Shown: one piece after another, positions 5,784 through 10,462 of the stretch
Layout: each line of letters opens with the position of its first letter
Position numbering within the stretch: position 1 is the stretch's first letter
Source of the DNA: Baffinella frigidus
Lineage: Eukaryota; Cryptophyceae; Cryptomonadales; Baffinellaceae
Reading direction: 5' to 3'
NCBI GenBank assembly: GCA_026770585.1
Contig: MU647027.1
Span: 78,796 to 89,257 of the forward strand
DNA: 10,462 nucleotides
The notes under the pieces: generated by a model
The model's database searches: none
Told to the model about the DNA's origin: nothing
Seen by the model: only the letters and a program-made list of their open reading frames with translations
Position numbers and translations under genes: made by a program

Positions 5784-8070
5784 GAGCGAGAGAGAGTGAG
5801 AGAGAGAGAGAGAGCGAGAGAGAGAGCGAGCGAGCGAGAGAGAGAGAGAGAGGGCGGTGGTTCGGGGAGTACGCGAGGCGGAAGGTGGCCGGGGCGTCCT
5901 TGAGCTTCTTGTTCTCGGCCTCCGTGCGCGGCGTCACCTTCCCGCTCACCACCTCCACCTGTGTTTCGGGTTCAGGGTTCAGGGTTCAGGGTGCAGGGTT
6001 CAGGGTTCAGGGTTCAGGGTTCAGGGTTCGGGGTTTGGGGTTCAGGGTTCAGGGTTCAGGGTTCAGGGTTCAGGATTCAGGATTCAGGGTTCAGGGTTCA
6101 GGGTTCAGGGTTCAGGGTTCAGGGTTCGGGGTTTGGGGTTCAGGGTTCAGGGTTCAGGGTTCAGGGTTCAGGATTCAGGGTTTGGGGTGTAGGGTTTAGC
6201 GTTTGGGATTTGGGCGTCTGGAGTTTGGAGTTGATGGTGTAGGGCGTGTGGTTTGGATTTTAGGGTTCAGAGTTTAGTGTTTGGGGTTTCTTCGTCTGAC
6301 ATTGCATGTGCCGCAGTTGCCGCCCCCCCCAGCAGTTGAAGGGTTCAGGGTTTAGGGCTCAAGATTCCGGGGTTTGGGTTTCGGGTTTCGGGTTTCGGGT
6401 TGAGGGCTTGAGGCTCAAGGCTTAGGGTTGAGGGTTTAGGGTTCAAGGTTTGGGGAGGGGTTAGGGTCTGGGTTTGGGGGGGGGGGGTAGGGTCTGGGTT
6501 TGGGGGGGGGTAGGGTCTGGGTTTTGGGGGGGGTTAGGGTCTGTTTTTTTGGGGTGGGGTAGGGTTTCACCTTGCATGTACCGCAGTTGCCGCCACCCCC
6601 GCAGTTGAAGGGTTCGGTATTTAAGGCGTAAGGCTTAGGGTTCAGGGTTTAAGGCTTAGGGTTCAGGGTTCACGGTTTGGGGAGGGGTTATCGAGGGCGT
6701 CTTGTCCAAAAGTCTCGACGCTTTTACATTATGGTGGAGCCATCTGACCTTGCATGTGCCGCAGTTGCCGCCGCCCCCGCAGTTGAAGGCCTTGCCCTTC
6801 ATGGTGTAGTACAGCTCAACCTGGTTCGCCAACATCTCTTCCCGCAGAATGTCGCCGCTGTTGGGGTTTAGGGTTAGGTTTCAGGGGTTACATTTTAGGG
6901 GTTAGGGTTCCACAACCGCCGCTGAGACATCTGTCATTGAATTCAGAGACTCGCTCCCACAGAGAATCTAGCCCTGCTTTAGGACTGCTTCAGTCGGGGT
7001 GGCAGACTCTTCTGAAGTGAACATGCTGGGTGTGTGGTGCAACTCCGCCAGCTTTGGAGTGATAAAGCGCCCGGTCTCGCCAGATTGGTGAGACAAAATC
7101 CGACAGAGACAGAACCACGCCAGAAGGATCGATCCACTTTCGACATCTTTCAAGGGAAACTCCGTGAATCCTTAAGTCAACCACGTCAGATCTTACGAGG
7201 ATACGGCGTCGGTTTCCCTCGATCAATCTGGCGTGTAAACAACGAGACACGCTTCCGCCGAAAACAGGCGTCTACGCCTGTTTGTGCCGCCTCAACTAAA
7301 ACATCATACAGGATTTGTCGCTTGCCTCAACTAAAGCATCCTACATGATGTGTCGCTTCCCGCATTGACGCCGCAGTGTTGAGTCTTGACGGTGTGAGCG
7401 TGTACACGGCTACCTCTGTTGGAAGAGGGGGCAGCAAGGTTATGCGGTTCCGCAGGGTCGACGTGGCTCTGACCAGGAGGCACCACCAGCCCTCTCAAGT
7501 GGCTCAAACAGTGCCCAGGAAGGTCTTCGATTTTACCTTGGATGGAGGTCACCTTTGACCCCGATCCAAGGTAAATCGAGAATGCCCCAGAGCACTATTT
7601 GAGCCACCTCCAAGGGCTAGTGGCAGGCGCCTGGTCAGAATAAAGCTCGAATCCGCTTGCTCACAGCGAGGCGGGTTCGAGTTCGGCTACACCATGAGGG
7701 ATTCGAGCAGTACGCTACCCTAAGGGATTCGAGCTTTAGGCACCGCACCCTACGCCCTCAGATGCGAGCAGAACTCTTGCTGTGCCCTGCTCCACACTCC
7801 TAAGCACCCAACGCCCACGATCGTTGATCGAGGCGCGAGGAGCCAATCCAGGCTGGGGGACATGCGGGGGGGGGCTCGTTACTTCTCGCAGGTGAAGGTC
7901 TTGTCGCCAGTCTTCTCTTTCACAGTCACGGTCACAGCCATGTTGGGGGAGATGCGTGACACGGCCGCGGCGCGTGACGGGCGCAGCGGGAGAGCCGCGG
8001 GCGCGAAGGCGTCCACGAGGGACGCGGCGCCGATGAGCGCCACAACGCTCGCCTTGAGCATCGATGCCAT
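4752..8070 (-). CDS. Plastid-targeted 2Fe-2S ferredoxin-like protein, four exons, complete
   Basis: Joining 8070-7883, 6857-6749, 5958-5873 and 4806-4752 on the minus strand gives 438 nt: 145 residues plus TAA, with every junction GT-AG and in phase. Residues 1-21 form a signal peptide (hydrophobic core [13 protein letters not shown], cleavage after VDA). FAP then opens a short Arg/Ala-rich transit peptide (about 22-43), as in algae with red-derived complex plastids. A ferredoxin fold follows from about residue 45. Cluster cysteines are C89, C95 and C98 (CGGGGNCGTC) and C129 (LACQ), spaced CX5CX2CX30C. The PRTEAE and FRLACQ blocks resemble, from memory, the cyanobacterial/plant 2Fe-2S family that includes the NDH-complex subunit PnsB3/NDF4, rather than photosynthetic ferredoxin (CX4CX2C). 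It probably transfers electrons in the plastid; its partner is unknown. C132, beside the last ligand, is an extra cysteine. The start at 8070 is chosen because it gives a full signal peptide; Met4 would also serve. The assignment rests on motifs and phase, not on a database search. Confidence 0.85.
4877..5038. repeat. 80-bp tandem duplication, purine-rich
   Basis: Two units of TTTAGGACCTGTTTCGA, an A/G-rich run, and AACCACATCAGGCTG. On the sense strand of ferredoxin intron 3 the runs are T/C-rich and lie 70-200 nt before the 3' splice site. Confidence 0.75.
5051..5138. mobile_element. CGAAATTTCACAGGT fold-back element, copy 2
   Basis: The left arm CATTTCACAGGTGGATTTCA (5053-5072) pairs with TGAAACCCACCTGTGAAAT (5109-5127). 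Inside is ACAGGTAAATTTTGACCCCC, as in the copy at 1-72. It lies in ferredoxin intron 3. Confidence 0.6.
5185..5415 (-). pseudogene. Exon 3 copy split by a palindromic insertion
   Basis: The first part (sense 5415-5387) reads ATGGCGGTAGTGAGCGGGAA and resumes at 5218-5185 as GTGACGCCGCGTACGGCGGC. Removing 5215-5388 restores [15 protein letters not shown], close to exon 3 ([15 protein letters not shown]). The copy then runs to a stop two codons later and lacks the [11 protein letters not shown] part, so it is a relic. It shares the ACTACCGCCATG variant with the copy at 5581-5664, so the two relics are closer to each other than to exon 3. Confidence 0.7.
5219..5386. mobile_element. Palindromic, introner-like insertion element
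   Basis: Perfect 17-bp arms CTGAAAACCGGGTAGTT (5232-5248) and their inverse (5355-5371) continue inward as an imperfect stem to about 55 bp. The core carries CCTACGGTAGG and TCCTAGGGG motifs shared with the other element families here. The sequence GAAGGT on the minus strand (5392-5387 and 5218-5213) flanks it as a 6-bp direct repeat and occurs once in exon 3 at the same place, so it looks like a target-site duplication. There is no coding capacity, so it would be non-autonomous. Confidence 0.7.
5478..5552. repeat. Second copy of the GTCAACTTTTG dispersed repeat
   Basis: Shares GTCAACTTTTG, GGGATTCTGCC, TTTGATTGA and ACGTC in order with 8155-8250, with substitutions and a shorter middle. It sits within intron 3 of the ferredoxin gene, just upstream on the sense strand of a decayed exon-3 copy. 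Confidence 0.45.
5581..5664 (-). pseudogene. Exon 3 copy with its middle replaced by telomere-like sequence
   Basis: Both ends match exon 3: GTAGTGAGCGGGAAGGTGAT at the 5' side, and GCCACCTTCCGCCTCGC with the donor flank GTACTCCCC at the 3' side. The central ~33 nt of the exon are replaced by 21 nt of CCCTAAA-type sequence (about 5610-5630), which brings a stop into frame. On the sense strand it is separated from exon 3 by the CT tract. Confidence 0.7.
5669..5852. repeat. GA/CT microsatellite in ferredoxin intron 3
   Basis: An almost uninterrupted (GA)n on + with GCGA interruptions, about 184 bp. On the sense strand it is a long CT tract lying between exon 3 and its telomere-filled copy. Confidence 0.85.
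5873..5958 (-). other. Exon 3 of ferredoxin-like gene
   Basis: 86 nt encoding [15 protein letters not shown], then [13 protein letters not shown], plus two bases of Ala128. The acceptor is ACACAG|GTGGAG and the donor CTCGC|GTACTC. The last two bases plus the first base of exon 4 make GCG (Ala), placing LACQ across the junction. Its donor flank GTACTCCCC is shared with a decayed copy at 5581-5664. Confidence 0.85.
5966..6291. repeat. TTCAGGG/TTTAGGG telomere-like array
   Basis: Mostly TTCAGGG units on + (CCCTGAA on the sense strand of the ferredoxin gene), more regular to about 6185 and then mixed with TTTGGGG, TTTAGGG and other variants. The apparent FRVQGSG repeat proteins in its three + frames are products of the 7-bp period, antisense to the intron. 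Confidence 0.85.
6294..6341 (-). pseudogene. Decayed copy of exon 2 3' end (second copy)
   Basis: Matches the last 38 nt of exon 2 and also the first intron bases (GTCAGA), so the copied segment crossed the exon-intron border. An AAG to AAT change and a different C-run length (CTGCTGGGGGG in place of CTGCGGGGG) break the cysteine spacing. Telomere-like repeats lie on both sides. Confidence 0.7.
6342..6566. repeat. Telomere-like tract and G-rich minisatellite
   Basis: TTTAGGG/TTTCGGG variants pass at about 6461 into three to four units of TAGGGTCTGGGTTT followed by runs of 8 to 14 G. The + strand could form G-quadruplexes; the ferredoxin pre-mRNA would carry the C-rich complement. Confidence 0.7.
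6571..6610 (-). pseudogene. Decayed copy of exon 2 3' end (copy nearest exon 2)
   Basis: The 40 nt match the end of exon 2 with only a few changes and still encode [13 protein letters not shown], followed by an intact donor-like AAG|GTGAAA. Upstream on the sense strand the sequence turns directly into telomere-like repeat with no AG acceptor next to it, so it is probably not a usable exon. Confidence 0.75.
6749..6857 (-). other. Exon 2 of ferredoxin-like gene (cluster-binding loop)
   Basis: 109 nt: one base completing Asn63, then 36 codons ending TGC AAG. It encodes [17 protein letters not shown] and the cluster loop [13 protein letters not shown] with three of the four iron ligands. The acceptor is CCCCAACAG|CGG and the donor TGCAAG|GTCAGA. 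Two decayed copies of its last 35-40 nt lie downstream in intron 2. Confidence 0.85.
7264..7359. repeat. Small hairpin and 36-bp tandem duplication
   Basis: ACAGGCG/CGCCTGT (7264-7281) forms a 7-bp hairpin. It is followed by two units of GCCTCAACTAAANCATC and TGTCGCTT (about 7289-7324 and 7325-7359). Both are inside ferredoxin intron 1. Confidence 0.6.
7469..7638. mobile_element. Long fold-back element in ferredoxin intron 1
   Basis: CTGACCAGG at 7469-7477 pairs with CCTGGTCAG at 7630-7638, and the pairing continues inward for about 75-80 bp with mismatches (TGGCTCAAACAGTGC against GCACTATTTGAGCCA; TTTACCTTGGAT against ATCCAAGGTAAA). The loop is about 10 nt. There is no coding capacity. If transcribed with the intron it would form a long RNA hairpin. 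Confidence 0.7.
7641..7738. mobile_element. Short inverted-repeat element next to the long fold-back
   Basis: Perfect 14-bp ends TAAAGCTCGAATCC (7641-7654) and GGATTCGAGCTTTA (7725-7738). Inside are further GGTTCGAG and AGGGATTCGAG motifs. It begins two bases after the preceding element. Confidence 0.55.
7883..8070 (-). other. Exon 1 of ferredoxin-like gene (signal and transit peptide)
   Basis: Encodes residues 1-62 and two bases of codon 63. The frame stays open only to a TAA that overlaps the donor (7881-7879), so an unspliced reading would end one codon after the junction. The donor is GAGAA|GTAACG. Splicing to 6857 makes codon 63 AAC (Asn) and gives [13 protein letters not shown] across the junction, which reads smoothly as this family. 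Confidence 0.85.
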
Positions 8071-8420
8071 GATTTGTGTGATGAGACGCCTTATGTGTTT
8101 CCCCTTGAGCCCTCAAGGGGGTCAATCGCAAAAGTGAACTCCTCCCAGCCGCAAGGTCAACTTTTGACAGAATCCCTAGAAAACGATCTAGAAAACGATA
8201 GAAAACGGGATTCTGCCCTCTTGTCAACTTTTGATTGAACCCATCACGTCAAAAGTTCAAAAGTAACTCAACTTTTGATTCGCCACAAACCACAGAATTC
8301 ATCGGTGGGGTGTGGGGTTCGTTTTTCGCGCCATCTTGCTCTTCACGTCCGTCGAGGCTTTCATGCCAGCAGCGCACTACTGAGCGACGCCAAAGAGGGA
8401 CGGAAGCAGCGGCGGCAAAG
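8071..8420. promoter_or_regulatory. Divergent intergenic region, probable promoters of both genes
   Basis: The two start codons face away from each other across 350 bp, so both promoters should lie here. I see no convincing TATA box. Visible structures are a 20-bp palindrome CCCCTTGAG/CTCAAGGGG (8101-8120), close to the ferredoxin start, and a repeat with GTCAACTTTTG motifs (8155-8282) related to one in ferredoxin intron 3. The role is inferred from position only. Confidence 0.4.
8155..8282. repeat. Dispersed repeat with GTCAACTTTTG motifs
   Basis: Contains CAGAATCCC (8168-8176) and its inverse GGGATTCTG (8207-8215) around three tandem TAGAAAACG units, then several GTCAACTTTTG/CAAAAGTT motifs in both orientations. 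A related copy lies at 5478-5552 with the same order: GTCAACTTTTG, GGGATTCTGCC, TTTGATTGA, ACGTC. Confidence 0.5.
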
Positions 8421-10098
8421 ATGCAGGGCTTGCGCGCAGTCCGCCTCCTCCTCGCCTTGCCGATCCTGCTCGCAACACATCTCCCTCCGCCCATCTCCGC
8501 CACGTTCGTCCAAGCCACGGGTCTGCAAGACTCCACCGCCCACGGCCTCGTCCGATCCCTTCGACCGGACTACATTCCCCGTCGTGATGTCTTCCTGGAG
8601 ACTGCAACGGTGGCTCAGCAGTCTGGCTTCGAGCAGACGCAACTGAATGACGCGGATAGTAAGGATACGCTGGTTGAGGAGGATGCCGCCCACACAAGAA
8701 TGGGAAGCGTTTCCCCCGGGCCTGCGACCGGGGTTGTCGCCAGCACGCCTCTTCATTCGCAGCCCATTGTACCGCCCGTCGCCACGGGGCGCGGTCAGGA
8801 GACTCAATCCATCCCCGAGGGGCTCGCTCCACAACATAAGACTCACGCCCCCCCCCTGGAGGAGTCGAGCGCGGCGGAGGATCGTGTACGCGTGCCGGTG
8901 CTCGAGGAGCCGCGCTACGCGAGGACAGACGCGGCTGCTCCCGCGGCAGGAGCCGGAGCGGGGGGAGGCGCGGGGGGAGGCGCGGGGGCGCTCGCGCATT
9001 CGAAGGGAGAGGAGGTGGCGGAGGGCGTGCCTCACGCAGGTGCTCTTGCTCTTTATTCGTCTATTTGGACTCACCAATTAGGTGAGCCAGGGCTCTTTCC
9101 CGCTCCAAAGTTGACGGGTTGGTACCGCAGACCCAGCATGTCAACTTGGGAATGGTTGGTGAACCTGATTTTATCCGGGGAAACCTATTTTTCTTTAGTC
9201 TGATGGCAAGGAAAATTACTACATAAATGCTTTAATATTACTAATAAGAACGAATGGTGTAGTTAATTTCCTTGCCATCAAACTAAAGAAAAATAGGTTT
9301 CCCCGGATAAAAGTGCAGGGCTACTGCGAAAGCAAACGACGACCCCCCCCGGGGCGCTGATAGAGTTGTGGTTGTGGTTGTGTGTGTGTGGGGGGGGTCT
9401 TTGCCTGAGATGCAGGTGTGGGCGCAAGGCTAGGATATTTGCCCAGACTTGATATCTAGAATATCCTAGCCTTACACCAGTGGTGTAAGGCGTGGATATT
9501 TTGACGGTTCTCGAAAAAGGACGGGGCTCCCTGATGCTCGCAGTTGTGGTGGTTGTGGGGTGGGATGGGGTCGTGGCATCACTTCCGATGCAAGTGCGTG
9601 CCTTGACGTTTCGTGTTTCGTGTTTCGGGTTTCGGGTTCAAGGGTTTAGCCAAGTGTCGAGGGCGTCTGCGGTCAGTGTCTGCGGTCAGTGCCCCTAACC
9701 CCAAACCCCACGATTGACGCACAATCCCCGCCCACCACAACTGCGCACCGAGCCACAAGATTTCAGCTAAGTCAACCAGCTCACCAAAGTCAACTTTCCC
9801 CTGTTTTCGTTTAGATGGACCTGGCCACTATGGACGGCATTTGACTTGAGGCGCTGGCTTTCAGGGGGAGTTGACTTAGGCGAAATGTTCTGACTCCGAG
9901 TGAACTGCGTCCAGCAAACCGGGTCAGTGCGTCAACCGGGCTAGGACGTTTGGACAGTTCCCGCGGTGAAAATGACCCGGTTTGGGTGGATGCAGTTGTG
10001 GTGGGCGGGGAGGGGGGGGTCGCTGCAGCCCCGGAGATGCAAGTGGCCGAAGAGGACCAGTGGGCTGCGGAACTCTTGATCCGGGTCAACGCCCACAG
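8421..10098 (+). CDS. Secreted or membrane-entering Ala/Gly/Pro-rich protein, 3' partial
   Basis: I do not recognise this protein. The ATG at 8421 (context GCAAAGATGC) is chosen over the in-frame ATG at 8235 because it starts a clear signal peptide: residues 1-27, core LLLALPILLA, likely cleavage after ISA. The rest of exon 1 is polar and disordered-looking, with acidic stretches and a Gly/Ala run (GAGAGGGAGGGAGA) near residues 180-195. The frame stays open to 9203 but its last part runs into a fold-back element. A donor CACGCAG|GTGCTC ends exon 1 at 9039 (619 nt), and an acceptor GATGCAG|TTGTGG starts exon 2 at 9996 in matching phase. Exon 2 encodes VVVGGEGGVAAAPEMQV, then AEEDQWAAELLIRVNAH, and ends at donor CACAG|GTCTGA. 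The gene continues past the window. The splice model is inference from phase and from exon copies; a single-exon 260-residue product ending at 9203 is the alternative. Confidence 0.5.
9169..9312. mobile_element. 144-bp MITE with ~45-bp terminal inverted repeats
   Basis: The left arm starts TTTTATCCGGGGAAACCTAT at 9169 and the right arm ends with its exact inverse at 9312. The arms match over about 45 bp (through TTTTTCTTTAGT and GATGGCAAGGAAA) with few differences. The A/T-rich centre (9223-9250) has no coding capacity. I see no clear target duplication. Confidence 0.8.
9426..9491. repeat. Paired hairpins
   Basis: AAGGCTAGGATATT (9426-9439) pairs with AATATCCTAGCCTT (9460-9473), and overlapping it is a 23-nt palindrome GCCTTACACCA/GTGGTGTAAGGC (9469-9491). 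The flanks GGCGCAAGGCTAGGATATT and GGTGTAAGGCGTGGATATT are imperfect direct repeats. This may be a small degenerate fold-back element. Confidence 0.5.
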
Positions 10099-10462
10099 GT
10101 CTGAACCCTAATCACTCACACCATCAAACCCTCAAACCCTCAACCCCACACGCCTCCGATGCTTCCCTCCCCACACCCCTCTTGATCCGGGTCAACGCCC
10201 ACAGGTCGCTCGAAATCCTAAACCCGCAATCCGAAACCCGAAACCTGGAAAAAAGAACCCTAAATCCTGAACCCTAAATCCTGAACCCTAAACCCTGAAC
10301 ACTGAACACTAGTTGCTAAACCCAAACGCCTCCGATGCACCCTATCCCGCCCCCAACTCTTCTTTGTCTCCTGTGCACACAAACACCTAAAACCTGAACC
10401 CTCGACCCTTAACCCTAAACTCTAAACCCTAAACCCTAAACCCTAAACCCTAAACCCTAAAC
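10099..10462 (+). other. Start of proposed intron 2 of the secreted-protein gene
   Basis: Begins GTCTGAACCCTAATC and runs to the window end without an exon I can support. It consists of degenerate CCCTAAA/CCCTGAA tracts around a 29-nt copy of the exon 2 end (10179-10207) and two copies of CGCCTCCGATGC (10151-10162 and 10327-10338). Confidence 0.4.
10210..10462. repeat. CCCTAAA/CCCTGAA tracts at the right edge
   Basis: Degenerate units at 10210-10320, then about 60 bp of other sequence (10321-10384), then 10385-10462 ending in perfect CCCTAAA units cut by the window edge. With the C-rich strand reading rightwards, this is not the orientation of a right chromosome end. Confidence 0.8.

Larger units (their letters stand above)
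4807..5872 (-). other. Intron 3 of ferredoxin-like gene (1066 nt)
   Basis: Begins GTACTC and ends TTCGTTCGCAG. Read along the sense strand it holds a CT tract (5852-5669), two decayed exon-3 copies (5664-5581 and 5415-5185, the second interrupted by a palindromic element), a dispersed repeat (5552-5478), a fold-back element (5138-5051) and a T-rich tandem duplication (5038-4877). The last could provide pyrimidine for the 3' splice site. Confidence 0.75.
5959..6748 (-). other. Intron 2 of ferredoxin-like gene (790 nt), telomere-like repeats
   Basis: Begins GTCAGA and ends GAAACACAG. Almost all of it is degenerate 7-bp repeats reading CCCTGAA or CCCTAAA on the sense strand, with a C-rich 22-27-bp minisatellite (6461-6566) and two decayed copies of the 3' end of exon 2 (6294-6341 and 6571-6610). 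Confidence 0.8.
6858..7882 (-). other. Intron 1 of ferredoxin-like gene (1025 nt)
   Basis: Begins GTAACG and ends CCCCAACAG. It contains, in + coordinates, a short CCCTAAA-type tract (6863-6910), about 350 bp of unrecognised sequence (6911-7263), an 18-nt hairpin and a 36-bp tandem duplication (7264-7359), and two abutting fold-back elements (7469-7638 and 7641-7738). Open frames inside it, such as those at 7034-7348 and 7331-7552, match no known family and cross these repeats, so I do not call them genes. Confidence 0.75.
9040..9995 (+). other. Proposed intron 1 of the secreted-protein gene
   Basis: Begins GTGCTC and ends GTGGATGCAG. It contains the fold-back element 9169-9312, two decayed copies of the start of exon 2 (about 9363-9420 and 9538-9600), paired hairpins at 9426-9491, a short telomere-like tract near 9605-9645 and a CCGGGTCA inverted repeat (9916-9927 with 9973-9984). 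No frame in it looks coding. Confidence 0.45.

Noticed and set aside
5714-6242. Open frames encoding (RE)n and FRVQGSG-type repeat proteins on the + strand
   Set aside because: They are translations of the GA microsatellite and the 7-bp telomere-like array, and lie antisense to exon 3 and intron 2 of a better supported gene.
6677-6871. 64-codon + frame (MGRGYRGRL...)
   Set aside because: Antisense of exon 2 of the ferredoxin gene.
7643-7705. tRNA-like GGTTCGAG and CACCA motifs
   Set aside because: The arms around the GTTCGAG motif do not pair as a T stem, and no acceptor or anticodon arm is visible; the motifs belong to a short inverted-repeat element.
7736-8227. 163-codon minus-strand frame
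   Set aside because: It overlaps exon 1 of the ferredoxin gene in another frame and runs through its promoter and intron; Arg/His/Pro-rich with no domain.
8249-9077. Arg-rich minus-strand and second + frames overlapping the secreted-protein gene
   Set aside because: Shadow frames in GC-rich coding DNA; the frame from 8421 alone has a signal peptide.
9811-10089. 92-codon minus-strand frame (MTRIKSSAAHW...)
   Set aside because: Antisense of the proposed exon 2 and the preceding intron; no domain, and the + strand reading is in phase with exon 1 and has donor and acceptor sites.
10385-10462. A true chromosome end at the right edge
   Set aside because: The + strand reads CCCTAAA rightwards; a right telomere would read TTTAGGG. 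The array is also the continuation of similar intronic tracts.

Overview
The window looks like nuclear DNA of an alga with a red-derived complex plastid (cryptophyte, haptophyte, ochrophyte or similar; the sequence does not decide between them). The reasons are GT-AG introns with consistent phases, degenerate tracts of the plant/algal telomere unit CCCTAAA, many fold-back (MITE-like) elements, and a gene whose N-terminus is a signal peptide followed at once by a Phe-Ala-Pro transit-peptide start. No bacterial operon, rRNA, tRNA or CRISPR array was seen.

Two divergent split genes can be supported. On the minus strand (8070 to 4752) four exons join in frame into a complete 145-residue plastid-targeted 2Fe-2S ferredoxin-like protein, with four cluster cysteines and its own stop codon. 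On the plus strand, starting at 8421, is a secreted or membrane-entering Ala/Gly/Pro-rich protein of unknown function; a second exon at 9996-10098 joins in phase and the gene leaves the window. About 350 bp lie between the two start codons and probably hold both promoters.

Layout: 1-1100 holds a fold-back element, a degenerate CCCTAAA tract and three copies of a TATCCCTTAAG-ended palindromic element. 1180-2536 holds five copies of a TACAGGGG-ended fold-back element among short repeats. 2586-3346 is a 16-bp-unit satellite and 3347-3745 an A/T-rich minisatellite. 3746-4751 has a purine tract, broken element copies and the 3' flank of the ferredoxin gene. 4752-8070 is the ferredoxin gene, whose exons are small and whose introns are filled with repeats. 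8071-8420 is the shared intergenic region, and 8421-10462 the second gene, ending in CCCTAAA repeats oriented as interstitial rather than terminal sequence.

The most striking feature is that the introns of both genes carry decayed copies of the edges of their own exons, embedded in telomere-like 7-bp repeats. One exon-3 copy is interrupted by a palindromic element flanked by a 6-bp target duplication, GAAGGT; removing the piece between AAG and GT restores the exon exactly, which is how an intron-making (introner-type) transposon would look. A second exon-3 copy has its middle replaced by telomere-like sequence.
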